Of a stretch of DNA of 64,000 nucleotides, positions 1 to 8,463 are shown one piece after another (position 1 is the stretch's first letter; every line of letters begins with the position of its first letter). Source of the stretch: Sulfurihydrogenibium subterraneum DSM 15120 (lineage in GTDB: Bacteria > Aquificota > Aquificia > Aquificales > Hydrogenothermaceae). The position numbers and the translations under genes are program-made. The notes under the pieces are model-generated. The model saw only the letters and a list, made by a program, of their open reading frames with translations, did no database searches and was not told the origin of the DNA. The stretch spans positions 1 through 64,000 of the forward strand of contig NZ_JHUV01000011.1 in the NCBI RefSeq assembly GCF_000619805.1, given 5' to 3'.

Positions 1-2
1 AT

Positions 3-323
3 TATTTTGACTTTGATATAAAGAGAGTACAAACAGATAATGGGAGTGAGTTTTTAGGGGAGTTTGACAAATATTTAAATGAAATAGGGATAGAGCATTA
101 CTTTAGCTATCCGAGAAGTCCAAAGACAAATGGAGCTGTAGAGAGATTAATAAGGACAATAGAAGAGGAGTTATGGTTTATAGAGAAAATGGAATATACG
201 ATAGATGAGATGAATAGAAGATTAAGTAGTTATGTGGAGAAATACAATTTTATAAGACCGCATTGTTCTTTAGGATATAAAACTCCTGCAGACATGCTTA
301 AAAAATGTGATAAAATTTTTTAG
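3..323 (+). CDS. IS481-like transposase, C-terminal part (5' end outside window)
   Basis: The frame is open from the window edge to a TAG at 321-323 and gives 106 residues of an rve-type integrase core. The second catalytic Asp lies in TDNGSEF. The catalytic Glu lies in TNGAVERLIRT, 34 residues later, which fits a DDE transposase of the IS481/IS3 group. The following PHCSLGYKTPAD is the usual end of such proteins (RPH.aLg..tP). It would cut and join IS ends. The first Asp and any helix-turn-helix are upstream of the window. No internal stop is seen in the visible part. Confidence 0.85.
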   Translation, partial: YFDFDIKRVQTDNGSEFLGEFDKYLNEIGIEHYFSYPRSPKTNGAVERLIRTIEEELWFIEKMEYTIDEMNRRLSSYVEKYNFIRPHCSLGYKTPADMLKKCDKIF

Positions 324-325
324 GT

Positions 326-356
326 GTAGGTGTTCACGATGTATAGAACTTATACA
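326..356. repeat. Candidate right terminal inverted repeat of the IS
   Basis: A 31-bp stretch between the transposase stop and carA carries TGTTCACGATG followed by the imperfect palindrome TGTATA-N5-TATACA. Position directly behind the transposase stop and the terminal ACA suggest the transposase-binding end. The partner repeat is outside the window. Confidence 0.45.
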
Positions 357-433
357 GCTTCTGCAATCAAAAAACGTCAACATCAGTCTCAAAATGGTAA
401 AATATCTTAGATAATAACTTTTTGAGGTTTTTT

Positions 434-1561
434 ATGGAAAAGGCGATTCTTGCTTTGGAAGATGGTCATTTTTTCTATGGATGGGCTTTTTCTTCTCCTG
501 TTAAAGAGACTGGAGGAGAGGTTATATTCAACACATCAATGACAGGATACCAAGAAATCCTTACAGACCCATCATACAAAGGACAAATTGTTGTTATGAC
601 AGCTGCAGAAGTAGGAAACTACGGTATAAATACAGAAGATGACCAATCTGATAGAGTTTGGGTAAACGGTTTTGTTGTTAAAGACGTTCCAAATTTATAC
701 TCTAACTACAGAGCGGTTCAAAGCCTAAAAGAATATCTGGAAAAAAACAACGTTTTAGGAATTTTTGGCGTTGATACGAGATCAATTGTTAGAATTTTAA
801 GAACAAAAGGCGTAATGAAAGGCTACATAGGAGTTGGAGACATATCTCCTGCAGAAGCTGTAAGAAAAGCAAGGAGTATCCCTGACATATCGGAGCTTAA
901 TTTAGTTGCAGAGGTTTCAAAGCCACAAGTTTACAGATGGACTCAAAAAAGCTGGAGATGGCCAAATGGATACGAAGAACAAACAGAGTTTCATTACAAA
1001 GTTGCAGTTTTAGATTACGGAGTAAAAAGGGACATTCTAAGACTACTTGCAGATAGAAATTTAGAGCTTATATGCTTCCCTTACAATGCATCGGCTGAGG
1101 AAGTTCTATCCATAAATCCTGACGGTATTTTTCTATCTAACGGACCAGGAGACCCAGCTGTTTTAACCTATCAGATACAACAGATTAAAAAGTTAATAGC
1201 ATCGGAAAAGCCAATATTTGGAATATGCCTTGGACATCAGCTTTTATCTTGGGCTTTTGGAAGTAGGACTTACAAGTTAGAGTTTGGACATCACGGAGGA
1301 AACCATCCTGTAAAAAACCTCAAAACTGGAAGAGTAGAGATAACAGCACAAAATCATAACTATGCAACTGATGAGTCTAAATTACCAGGCGACGTAGAGA
1401 TAACCCACATAAACCTAAACGACCACACAGTTGAAGGAATGAGACATAAAAACTACCCTGTATTTTCAATACAGCACCACCCAGAGGCTGCACCTGGACC
1501 TCACGACTCATTTTACATATTTGACGAGTTTTACAATCTTATAAAAGAGTGTAAAAAGTAA
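434..1561 (+). CDS. carA: Carbamoyl-phosphate synthase small (glutaminase) subunit
   Basis: CarA releases ammonia from glutamine for the large subunit CarB, feeding arginine and pyrimidine synthesis. The N-terminal CPSase small-chain domain (about residues 1-140) is followed by a class I glutamine amidotransferase domain. The nucleophile Cys265 sits in GICLGHQ, and the partner His/Glu are in QHHPEA near the C terminus. An in-frame TTG at 422 precedes it, but ATG at 434 is preferred because GAGG at 424-427 sits at the right distance. The 375-residue length is normal. carB is not adjacent. The gene begins 78 bp past the IS end and shares one base with the next gene. pyrH and pyrC in this window serve the same pathway. 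Confidence 0.96.
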   Translation: MEKAILALEDGHFFYGWAFSSPVKETGGEVIFNTSMTGYQEILTDPSYKGQIVVMTAAEVGNYGINTEDDQSDRVWVNGFVVKDVPNLYSNYRAVQSLKEYLEKNNVLGIFGVDTRSIVRILRTKGVMKGYIGVGDISPAEAVRKARSIPDISELNLVAEVSKPQVYRWTQKSWRWPNGYEEQTEFHYKVAVLDYGVKRDILRLLADRNLELICFPYNASAEEVLSINPDGIFLSNGPGDPAVLTYQIQQIKKLIASEKPIFGICLGHQLLSWAFGSRTYKLEFGHHGGNHPVKNLKTGRVEITAQNHNYATDESKLPGDVEITHINLNDHTVEGMRHKNYPVFSIQHHPEAAPGPHDSFYIFDEFYNLIKECKK

Positions 1562-2742
1562 TGAATCAAACATTAAAAGAGAGATGGATACTTGGGTCTC
1601 TCTTACTTAACCTTTTTTTATCTGTTTTAAAGCTATTTTTTGGACTTATAACAAACAGTTTAGGGCTGATAGCAGAAGCTATCCACTCTTTTTCTGACTT
1701 AGTTGCCTCTGTAGTTTCATTTATCGGCGTAAAACTTTCAGCGAAAAAATCGGAAGACTTTCCTTATGGACTTTATAAGATAGAAAACATAGCTGCTTTA
1801 ATAATATCACTTTTTCTATTCCTTGCTGGATACGAGATAATCAAAGAAGCATTTTTTCACCACGAAGAAAGGCAGGTCTCTAATCCCGAATATGCCATAA
1901 TAGTAATGGCTATTGCTATGATACTGACATTTTTTTACTCAAGATTTGAAAAACAAGCAGGAAAAAAGTTAAATTCACCAACCTTGATTGCAGATGCAGA
2001 GCATATATGGGCAGACTTTTTATCTTCTATCATCGTTTTAATTGGTTTAATTGGAGTTTACTTTGGATATAACATAGATAAATACGCAGCTGCTGTTGTG
2101 TCTTTGTTTATTTTTCACAGCGGTTTTGAGATTATGAAAGACTCAATAAAAGTTTTATTAGACTTTACTCTTGAAAAAGAAGAGCTACAAAAAATAAAAA
2201 ACATCATTTTAAAACACCCTGCAATAATAGACATAAAAAGTATAAAAGGAAGGTCAGCAGGAAGTTATAAATTTTTAGAGATAGAGATTCTTATGCACAA
2301 TCTATCACTTAGAGAGGCACACAGAATAGTAGATGAAATAGCCCAGCAGATAAAAGAAAAAATACCTAACATAGACTCTGTTATTATTCATTACGAGCCA
2401 GCAAGACAGGAAGGTTTGAGAGTTGCATTTTTAACAGACGAAGAAGGAAACGTTAAAGATTTTGAGACAGCTACTTACATAACAGTTTTTGACATAACAA
2501 AAGGCTTTGAAATAATAAAAAATCCACCTATAAAACTTTCAGGCAATAAAAGTAAAATAATTGAAAAATCACGGGCAGACGTAATAGTATCTAAAAACCA
2601 CCCTCTTGACTTTGGCATAAGGTTTTCACTTTCAAGGTCAAGCATAATGATATGGGAGACAGAAAAACAAAAAATTGAAGATGCAATACAGGAAGTGATA
2701 AAATCTTGGAAAGAATTTCTTAAAAAAGAGGGAGAATTATGA
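1561..2742 (+). CDS. Cation diffusion facilitator transporter with C-terminal NifX/NafY-like domain
   Basis: This is an inner-membrane divalent metal/proton antiporter of the CDF family. About six membrane helices cover residues 10-205, with metal-site-like acidic pairs in AEAIHSFSD and ADAEHIWAD (HxxxD pattern). A cytoplasmic ferredoxin-like dimerisation domain follows (about 206-285). The remaining roughly 100 residues, from about 292, resemble the dinitrogenase iron-molybdenum cofactor (NifX/NafY) fold; plain CDF proteins end near 300 residues. The ATG overlaps the carA stop by one base, and the stop overlaps the next gene in ATGA. Substrate (Zn, Fe, Mn or Co) cannot be read from sequence. 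Confidence 0.88.
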   Translation: MNQTLKERWILGSLLLNLFLSVLKLFFGLITNSLGLIAEAIHSFSDLVASVVSFIGVKLSAKKSEDFPYGLYKIENIAALIISLFLFLAGYEIIKEAFFHHEERQVSNPEYAIIVMAIAMILTFFYSRFEKQAGKKLNSPTLIADAEHIWADFLSSIIVLIGLIGVYFGYNIDKYAAAVVSLFIFHSGFEIMKDSIKVLLDFTLEKEELQKIKNIILKHPAIIDIKSIKGRSAGSYKFLEIEILMHNLSLREAHRIVDEIAQQIKEKIPNIDSVIIHYEPARQEGLRVAFLTDEEGNVKDFETATYITVFDITKGFEIIKNPPIKLSGNKSKIIEKSRADVIVSKNHPLDFGIRFSLSRSSIMIWETEKQKIEDAIQEVIKSWKEFLKKEGEL

Positions 2743-3587
2743 TAGGAAGAATCTTAGTAGGTTTAGACGGGTCTAAAAGTTCGAAAGTTGCAGGAGAGTA
2801 CGGAATATACTTATCAAAAAATTTAAAAAGACCTGTTGTAGGTGTTCACATTATAGATATAAGACTGCTTGAAGGACCGTTTTTAACAGATATAGCAGGA
2901 GGACTGGGATTTTCCACCTACGCTGACATTTTACCTAAAATAAAAGAAGTTTTAGAAGCAAAAGCAGAGGCTATACTTGATGAGTTTGCAATTGCTTGTA
3001 GAGAAAAGGGAGGGGACTGTTCAATAGCCGAAGCTTACGGTATTGTAGTAAACGAACTTGTAAATATGACAGACCCAGAAGACCTTATAATAGTAGGTAA
3101 AAAAGGTCAACACCAAGGATTTCTGCCTCTACTTCTTGGTTCTACAGCGGAAGGAGTTGCGAGAAAGTCAACCTGTCCAGTTATGATTACAGCTGATAAC
3201 TTTAGAGAAATAAAAAGCATCCTGTTTGCTTTTGACGGCAGAGAAAAGTCCGTCCACGCTGCAAACTACGTAAACTACCTATCAAAACATCTTAATGTCA
3301 ACTCTGTAAAAGTAATCTCTGTCTTTACAGATAAAGTAAAAGATGCTACAAAAGCACAGGAGTTTGAAAACAGATTAAAAACTCTTTTAGAAGTAAACTT
3401 TGAGTTTATAGACAGGTATGGAGAACCAGAGGAAATGATAGAAGATTACATAAACTCTAACAAAGACAGCTTAGACCTTGTTGTAATGGGTGCTTTTGGA
3501 GAAAGCCCAGTAAGGGAGCTTATACTTGGAAGTACTACAAACTACATAGCGTCAAAATCTCCTATCCCAGTTTTACTTGTTAAGTAG
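2739..3587 (+). CDS. Tandem universal stress protein (two UspA domains)
   Basis: Two UspA folds are joined in one chain (residues 1-150 and 155-282). Each keeps the ATP-binding signature G-x2-G-x9-G-S/T: VGKKGQHQG...LLGST in the first half and MGAFGES...ILGST in the second. Both halves are therefore probably nucleotide-binding, forming an intramolecular version of the usual Usp dimer. The gene is coupled to the upstream transporter by a 4-bp ATGA overlap, suggesting co-translation and perhaps a role in metal or general stress. The ligand's cellular role is unknown. Confidence 0.9.
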   Translation: MIGRILVGLDGSKSSKVAGEYGIYLSKNLKRPVVGVHIIDIRLLEGPFLTDIAGGLGFSTYADILPKIKEVLEAKAEAILDEFAIACREKGGDCSIAEAYGIVVNELVNMTDPEDLIIVGKKGQHQGFLPLLLGSTAEGVARKSTCPVMITADNFREIKSILFAFDGREKSVHAANYVNYLSKHLNVNSVKVISVFTDKVKDATKAQEFENRLKTLLEVNFEFIDRYGEPEEMIEDYINSNKDSLDLVVMGAFGESPVRELILGSTTNYIASKSPIPVLLVK

Positions 3588-3595
3588 AGGTAAAG

Positions 3596-4468
3596 ATGGA
3601 AAGAGACTTTGGAGGATTTAAAGGTATTCTTATAATTGGTCTGGGGCTGATTGGAGGGTCTTTAGCCCTGTCTTTAAAAAAGCAAGGCTATAACGGAAAG
3701 ATATACGGATACGATTTAAACAAAAGCAGAATAGAAAAGGCATTAGAATTAAAGGCAATAGATGAGGGTTTTAACAAATTTGAAGATGTACCCTGGAATA
3801 ATATAGATTTGGTAGTTTTATCAACACCTGTAAAAACATTTGTAGATATAGCAAATAAAATAAAACCATTTTTGAAAGATGACACGGTAGTAAGCGATGT
3901 TGGAAGTGTAAAAGGAGACCTTGTACTAAAGCTGTATGAAATCTTAAAACCCCACGTTTTTGTAGGTGTCCATCCAATAGCTGGAACAGAAAAAGAAGGA
4001 ATAGAAAACGCAGTAGCAGACTTATTTAAAAATGCAAGACTTATACTTACACCAGTAGGAGAAGATAAAGAAAAGATTGAGAAAGTAGAAAAGTTATGGA
4101 AGGATATAGGCTCAAAAACAGAAGTAATGGATCCACACTTACACGACTTTGTTTTTGCAAGCGTATCCCATCTTCCCCACGCCATAGCCTTTGCCCTTGT
4201 AGATAGTCTAATCACTTTATCAAAAGAAACAGGGATAGACCTTTTTAAGTATCCGGGAGGAGGATTTAAAGACTTTACAAGAATCGCTGCCAGCTCTCCA
4301 ACTGTCTGGAAAGACATATTCTTAGAAAACAAGGAAAATATACTTCACACAATAGACGTATTCTTAAACTCTCTTGAAAAACTAAAAGACGCGATAAGAG
4401 AAGAAAACGAAGAAAAGATTTTAGAAATATTATCAGAAAGCCGAGAAAAAAGGTTATCATTAGGATAG
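3596..4468 (+). CDS. tyrA: Prephenate/arogenate dehydrogenase
   Basis: Oxidative decarboxylation of prephenate (or arogenate) with NAD(P), giving the tyrosine precursor. An N-terminal Rossmann domain carries GLGLIGGS (about residues 16-23). The catalytic His region is HPIAGTEKEG, and SVSHLPHAIA lies in the helical dimerisation domain. At 290 residues it is the stand-alone TyrA form without chorismate mutase or ACT domain. GAGG at 3587-3590 sets the ATG at 3596. Cofactor and substrate preference are not settled from sequence. Confidence 0.93.
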   Translation: MERDFGGFKGILIIGLGLIGGSLALSLKKQGYNGKIYGYDLNKSRIEKALELKAIDEGFNKFEDVPWNNIDLVVLSTPVKTFVDIANKIKPFLKDDTVVSDVGSVKGDLVLKLYEILKPHVFVGVHPIAGTEKEGIENAVADLFKNARLILTPVGEDKEKIEKVEKLWKDIGSKTEVMDPHLHDFVFASVSHLPHAIAFALVDSLITLSKETGIDLFKYPGGGFKDFTRIAASSPTVWKDIFLENKENILHTIDVFLNSLEKLKDAIREENEEKILEILSESREKRLSLG

Positions 4469-4476
4469 CTGTTTAT

Positions 4477-4504
4477 TTGAAATTTTTCTAAATTAGATTA
4501 AAAT
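4477..4504 (+). promoter_or_regulatory. Candidate sigma-70 promoter for prfB-queC-topA
   Basis: TTGAAA at 4477-4482 and TAAAAT at 4499-4504 are separated by 16 bp in the 74-bp gap before prfB. In such AT-rich DNA chance matches are common, so support is moderate. Confidence 0.4.
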
Positions 4505-4542
4505 TTATTATTCAAAAAAAATTTATAAAAAGTCGGAGAAAA

Positions 4543-5655
4543 ATGATTTTAGAAGAGATAAAGACTAAACAGGAAGAAATTTTAGAAAAGTGGAACAATC
4601 TAAAAGATATTTTAAAGCCTGAAAAACTTCAGGAAGAGATAAAAGTATTAGACAGTCAGATGGCAGACCCTAACTTCTGGAACGACTCTAAAAAAGCCCA
4701 AGAGATATCATCTAAAAGAAATTACCTTGGAGAAAAGTTAGAAGAGATTTTAAAAGTTGACAAGAAAGTAAAAGACCTTCAAGATTACATTCAACTTCTT
4801 GAAATGGAAAAAGATGAAAACTTATACACAGAGGTTGAAAAAGAGATAGACCAGCTGGAAAAAGAGTTGGAAAGACTTGAAATAAGTAGTCTATTATCAG
4901 AAGAGATGGATTCTAAAAACGCAATACTCACACTTCAAGCAGGGTCAGGTGGTGTAGAAGCTTGCGACTGGACTCAGATGCTTATGAGAATGTATCTAAG
5001 GTGGGCAGAAGGTAAAGGTTTTCAAGTTGAGATAGTTGACTATCAACCAGACGATGTAGCTGGCATTAAAAGTGCAACGATAATAGTAAAAGGTCCTTTT
5101 GCTTACGGCTATCTAAAAGGTGAACAGGGAGTCCACAGATTAGTTAGAATATCTCCTTTTGATGCAAACAAAAGAAGACATACTTCGTTTGCAGCAGTAT
5201 CTGTAATTCCAGAGATAGACGAAGAAATCAAAATAGAGATAAATGAAGAAGACCTTAGAATAGATACATTTAGAGCCGGAGGAGCCGGTGGACAGCACGT
5301 AAACAAAACAGATTCAGCTGTAAGAATAACCCACATACCTACAGGTATAGTAGTAGCGTGTCAAAGTGAAAGGTCTCAACTTCAAAATAAATTAAAAGCT
5401 TTAAATATGCTAAAAGCAAAACTTTATCAACTTGAATTACAAAAACAGAAGGAAAAACAGAAAGAGTTAGAAGGTGAGAAAAAAGATATTACTTGGGGTA
5501 GCCAAATAAGGTCTTACGTATTCCAGCCTTATCAGATGGTAAAAGACCTTAGAACAGGATACGAAGTAGGAAATGTAGAAGCTGTAATGGATGGTGATAT
5601 AGACGGATTTATAGAAAGCTATCTTAAATGGAAAGCAAAAGAGAAAAATGATTAA
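4543..5655 (+). CDS. prfB: Peptide chain release factor 2
   Basis: RF2 recognises UGA/UAA stops and triggers peptide release. The N-terminal coiled region is followed by the anticodon-like SPF tripeptide ([12 protein letters not shown]) that marks RF2. The catalytic GGQ loop is [15 protein letters not shown]. The frame is uninterrupted from the ATG, preceded by CGGAG; the in-frame UGA and programmed +1 frameshift found near codon 25 in many bacterial prfB genes are absent. Autoregulation by frameshifting is therefore not expected. The stop overlaps queC by 8 bp. Confidence 0.95.
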   Translation: MILEEIKTKQEEILEKWNNLKDILKPEKLQEEIKVLDSQMADPNFWNDSKKAQEISSKRNYLGEKLEEILKVDKKVKDLQDYIQLLEMEKDENLYTEVEKEIDQLEKELERLEISSLLSEEMDSKNAILTLQAGSGGVEACDWTQMLMRMYLRWAEGKGFQVEIVDYQPDDVAGIKSATIIVKGPFAYGYLKGEQGVHRLVRISPFDANKRRHTSFAAVSVIPEIDEEIKIEINEEDLRIDTFRAGGAGGQHVNKTDSAVRITHIPTGIVVACQSERSQLQNKLKALNMLKAKLYQLELQKQKEKQKELEGEKKDITWGSQIRSYVFQPYQMVKDLRTGYEVGNVEAVMDGDIDGFIESYLKWKAKEKND

Positions 5656-6307
5656 AGAGAAAAACATAATAGTTTTACTATCAGGTGGAATGGACAGTGC
5701 CACACTACTTTGGCTTGCAAAACAAAACTTTGAACAAGTTTACGCAATATCTTTTATATACGGGCAAAAACACAGTATAGAGATAGAGTATGCAAAAGAA
5801 CTTGCTAAAATAGCCGATGTAAAACAGCACTTTATAGTAGAAATACCCCATTTAAAACAACTTGGAAAAAATGCCCTTATAGACGAAAATTTAGAAGTCC
5901 CTTCACAAGAGTATACAGACCAACCACCAATTACAACCGTGCCAATGAGAAACCTAACTTTCTTATCTATAGCAGCTGCTTTTGCTGACGTTTACGAGAT
6001 AGAAAACATAGGAATAGGAATACACTCTTTAGACTCTCCTTATCCAGACTGTAGAGCAGAGTTTGCCTCTGCAGCTGAAGCAGCTATAAACGCAAGCTCT
6101 GTGATGGTTGCAACTAAGAAAAACAGAATTAAAGTATATACTCCATTTTTAGGAATGAGTAAAACAGATATAGCAAAGTTAGGATATAGCTTAGGCGTTC
6201 CTTTTGAAAAAACTTACTCTTGCTACAAAGGAACAAACCCACCATGCGGAGAGTGTGCAACCTGTAGACAGAGAGAAGAAGCATTAAAATCTATAACAGA
6301 GGTTTAA
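5648..6307 (+). CDS. queC: 7-cyano-7-deazaguanine (preQ0) synthase
   Basis: Converts 7-carboxy-7-deazaguanine to preQ0 using ammonia and ATP in queuosine synthesis. The ATP-pyrophosphatase P-loop SGGMDSAT lies near residues 12-19. The C terminus holds the zinc-binding cysteines C-x8-C-x2-C-x2-C ([16 protein letters not shown]). The length of 219 residues is normal. It starts inside the end of prfB, indicating translational coupling. The partner enzymes queE (33113) and queA (55709) are elsewhere in the window. Confidence 0.95.
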   Translation: MIKEKNIIVLLSGGMDSATLLWLAKQNFEQVYAISFIYGQKHSIEIEYAKELAKIADVKQHFIVEIPHLKQLGKNALIDENLEVPSQEYTDQPPITTVPMRNLTFLSIAAAFADVYEIENIGIGIHSLDSPYPDCRAEFASAAEAAINASSVMVATKKNRIKVYTPFLGMSKTDIAKLGYSLGVPFEKTYSCYKGTNPPCGECATCRQREEALKSITEV

Positions 6308-6309
6308 GT

Positions 6310-8337
6310 TTGAAGAAAGTTTTAATAGTAGAATCACCTAAAAAAGCAAAAGAGATATCCCATTATCTTGGAAAAGACTTTATAGTAAAAGCAACCGTAG
6401 GACACTTTAAAGACCTTCCAGAAGACGAAATGGGGGTAGACTTACAAACCTATCAGCCTAAGTTTGTAATAAAATCTTCTAACCACAAAAAGATACTTTC
6501 AGAGATAAAGAAGTTAGCTCAGGACGCAGAAGTATACATAGCAACAGACCCAGACAGAGAAGGATACGCAATAGGCTACTTTATGTGGGAAGAGTTAAAG
6601 AAAAAGGCAAAATCTATAAAAAGAGCAGAATTTCACGAAATTACAAAAAACCACATTGTAGAAAAAATAAAAAACGCAGTAGATTTTGAAAAAACAAACT
6701 TTGGACTTTTCAACGCATTTTTAGGTAGGAGAGTAGGAGACAGAATTGTAGGTTATACCATATCTCCGATAGCATCAAGAGAGATAGGAGGAAGATTTAG
6801 CGTAGGTAGAGTCCAATCACCAGCTGTCCGCCTTATCGTTGAAAGAGAAATAGAAATCCAAAACTTTAAACCAACTCCATACTATGTATTATCCGCATTA
6901 CTTGAAAAAGACGGTATAAAGTTTCCCGCTACATACGAAAAACAAAAAATAGAAGATAAAAAAGAAGCTGAAAAAATTTACCAAGATGTAAAACAAGAAA
7001 AAACAGCGTCCGTAGAAAAAGTAGAAAAAAAACAAGTAAAACAAAGTCCAAAACCACCTTTTACCACTTCTACTTTGCAACAGTCAGCAAACTCTGTTTA
7101 CAGATTCCCACCAGAAAGGACTATGATGCTGGCACAAGATCTATTTGAAAGTGGACTTATTACTTATCACAGAACAGACAGTACAAGAATATCAGACCAA
7201 GCAGTAGAAGGGATAAGAAAGTTAATAGAAAGAGAGTATGGAAAAGAGTATTTGCCAAAAAATCCAAGAGTGTATAAGTCAAAAAACACACAGGCAGATG
7301 CCCACGAAGCCATAAGAATAACAAACTTTGTCCCACTAAAAGACCAAGAGAAACTAATAAAAGAAAAAGGATTATCAGAAGACCACTTTAAACTGCTAAA
7401 ACTTATATACGAGAGAACTGTAGCATGTCAGATGGAAGATGCTATATTTGAAAGGACAAACGTATCGTTAAAAATAAAAGACCACACATTTAAAGCAAGT
7501 GGTAGCATACTTAAATTTAAAGGATACAAAGCAGTTTACGACTTAGAAGAAGAACAAGAAGAAACTCAAACACTTCCTAAAATAGAAAAAAATCAGCTGA
7601 TAAATATACAATCCATAAACTTAGAAGAAAAGTTTACAAAGCCACCTGCAAGGTACACAGAAGGAAGTCTTGTAAAAAAGTTGGAAGAGTTAGGCATAGG
7701 AAGACCTTCAACATACGCAACTATAATAAAAACAATCAAAGATAGAGGATACGTAGTAAAAGAGGGTTCAAGTCTAAAACCAACAGATTTAGCTTTTCAT
7801 CTTATTGATTACTTAAATCAAAAGTACAACTGGGTAATTGATTACAACTTTACCAAAAAAATGGAAGAATTTTTAGACAAGGTAGAGGAAAACAAAAAAG
7901 ATTGGAAAGAATTTGTAAAACAGCTCCATCAAAAATCAATATCAAAAACAAAATCACTAATCTCTAAGAAGATGTTAGATTTCGCAAAAGATTTAGCAAA
8001 AAAACACGGAAAAGATATTAACGATATAATAGATGACCCACAAAAACTCAAAGAGTTTATTGACAAACACTCAGACAAAAATCCTTCAGAAAAACAGATA
8101 GCTTACGCAAAATCATTGTCAGAAAAAACAGGACTACCACTTACAGAAAAGGAACTTTCAGACAAAAAATTACTTAAAAAATGGATAGACAAAGCAAAAA
8201 AAGAAGCTCTAAAAAATTATCAGTTGTCAGAAAAACAAAAAAATGTTTTAATAAAGTATGGAAGACAAGACCTTATAGAGAAACCAGCAGAAGCTTTAAA
8301 ATTTATAGCAAGTAAGTTAAAAAGATTTAAAAAATAA
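6310..8337 (+). CDS. topA: DNA topoisomerase I (type IA), zinc-finger-free
   Basis: Relaxes negative supercoils by transient single-strand breakage. The Toprim domain starts VLIVESPKKAK and contains the metal-binding DPDREG. The catalytic tyrosine is Tyr286 in GLITYHRTDSTR; most bacterial TopA proteins have YMRTDS, while YHRTDS is common in reverse gyrases. There are no C-terminal Cys4 zinc fingers: only one Cys is present in 675 residues. The last 130 residues are instead a Lys-rich helical region with two SEKQ-type repeats (PSEKQIAYAKSL and LSEKQKNVLIKYG). Translation starts at TTG 6310, two bases after queC ends. Substrate range (relaxase or otherwise) is inferred from family. Confidence 0.93.
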   Translation: MKKVLIVESPKKAKEISHYLGKDFIVKATVGHFKDLPEDEMGVDLQTYQPKFVIKSSNHKKILSEIKKLAQDAEVYIATDPDREGYAIGYFMWEELKKKAKSIKRAEFHEITKNHIVEKIKNAVDFEKTNFGLFNAFLGRRVGDRIVGYTISPIASREIGGRFSVGRVQSPAVRLIVEREIEIQNFKPTPYYVLSALLEKDGIKFPATYEKQKIEDKKEAEKIYQDVKQEKTASVEKVEKKQVKQSPKPPFTTSTLQQSANSVYRFPPERTMMLAQDLFESGLITYHRTDSTRISDQAVEGIRKLIEREYGKEYLPKNPRVYKSKNTQADAHEAIRITNFVPLKDQEKLIKEKGLSEDHFKLLKLIYERTVACQMEDAIFERTNVSLKIKDHTFKASGSILKFKGYKAVYDLEEEQEETQTLPKIEKNQLINIQSINLEEKFTKPPARYTEGSLVKKLEELGIGRPSTYATIIKTIKDRGYVVKEGSSLKPTDLAFHLIDYLNQKYNWVIDYNFTKKMEEFLDKVEENKKDWKEFVKQLHQKSISKTKSLISKKMLDFAKDLAKKHGKDINDIIDDPQKLKEFIDKHSDKNPSEKQIAYAKSLSEKTGLPLTEKELSDKKLLKKWIDKAKKEALKNYQLSEKQKNVLIKYGRQDLIEKPAEALKFIASKLKRFKK

Positions 8338-8342
8338 AAAAG

Positions 8343-8362
8343 GGCTGGGATAGCTCCCAGCC
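8343..8362. terminator. Hairpin after topA, terminator-like only on the minus strand
   Basis: GGCTGGGA-tagc-TCCCAGCC is a perfect 8-bp stem with a 4-nt loop. Read on the plus strand it is preceded by an A-run and followed by AAGTATGG, with no T-run. Read on the minus strand it is followed by CTTTTTTATTTTTT, the classic intrinsic terminator arrangement. It may block antisense transcription into topA or act as an mRNA 3' end structure for topA. Confidence 0.6.
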
Positions 8363-8368
8363 AAGTAT

Positions 8369-8386
8369 GGAGGGGGAGGGAGGGGG
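8369..8386 (+). other. G-rich purine run (possible two-tetrad G-quadruplex)
   Basis: Eighteen bases consisting of G-runs of 2, 5, 3 and 5 separated by single A bases. This stands out in a region otherwise about two-thirds A+T. It has no reading frame behind it: an ATG at 8387 opens only three codons. It sits between the topA hairpin and the gatC promoter region. Function unknown. Confidence 0.55.
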
Positions 8387-8413
8387 ATGCGAAATTAAGT
8401 AATTAAAATATAT

Positions 8414-8448
8414 TATAATGCGAATATATTTAAAATGATTATAATCAT
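8414..8448 (+). promoter_or_regulatory. Promoter region of gatC-recA with a 14-bp palindrome
   Basis: TATAAT occurs at 8414-8419 and again at 8440-8445. The second copy is in the centre of the perfect palindrome ATGATTATAATCAT (8435-8448). No good -35 hexamer precedes either. The palindrome resembles the core of Fur/PerR-type operators, but AT-rich palindromes arise easily, so this is a suggestion only. Confidence 0.4.
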
Positions 8449-8463
8449 ATATGAGGTGAAGAT

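Larger units (their letters stand above)
1..356 (+). mobile_element. Right end of an IS481-like insertion sequence
   Basis: The window opens inside a transposase gene and the element appears to end about 33 bp after its stop. The last bases, 340-356, form TGTATA-gaact-TATACA. Read from the outside in, the end begins TGTATAAGTTC, resembling the TGT...TTC termini of IS481-family elements. The left end lies outside the window, so total length, target duplication and intactness cannot be judged. The boundary at 356 is inferred from the terminal ACA and not from a second copy. Confidence 0.65.

Noticed and set aside
422-433. TTG start for carA adding four residues
   Set aside because: The TTG overlaps the GAGG ribosome binding site that serves ATG 434.
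3688-4332. 214-residue minus-strand frame opposite tyrA
   Set aside because: Antisense to a clear tyrA gene, Ser/Phe/Lys-rich with no recognisable domain.
8387-8398. Small reading frame behind the G-rich run
   Set aside because: Only three codons before a stop.
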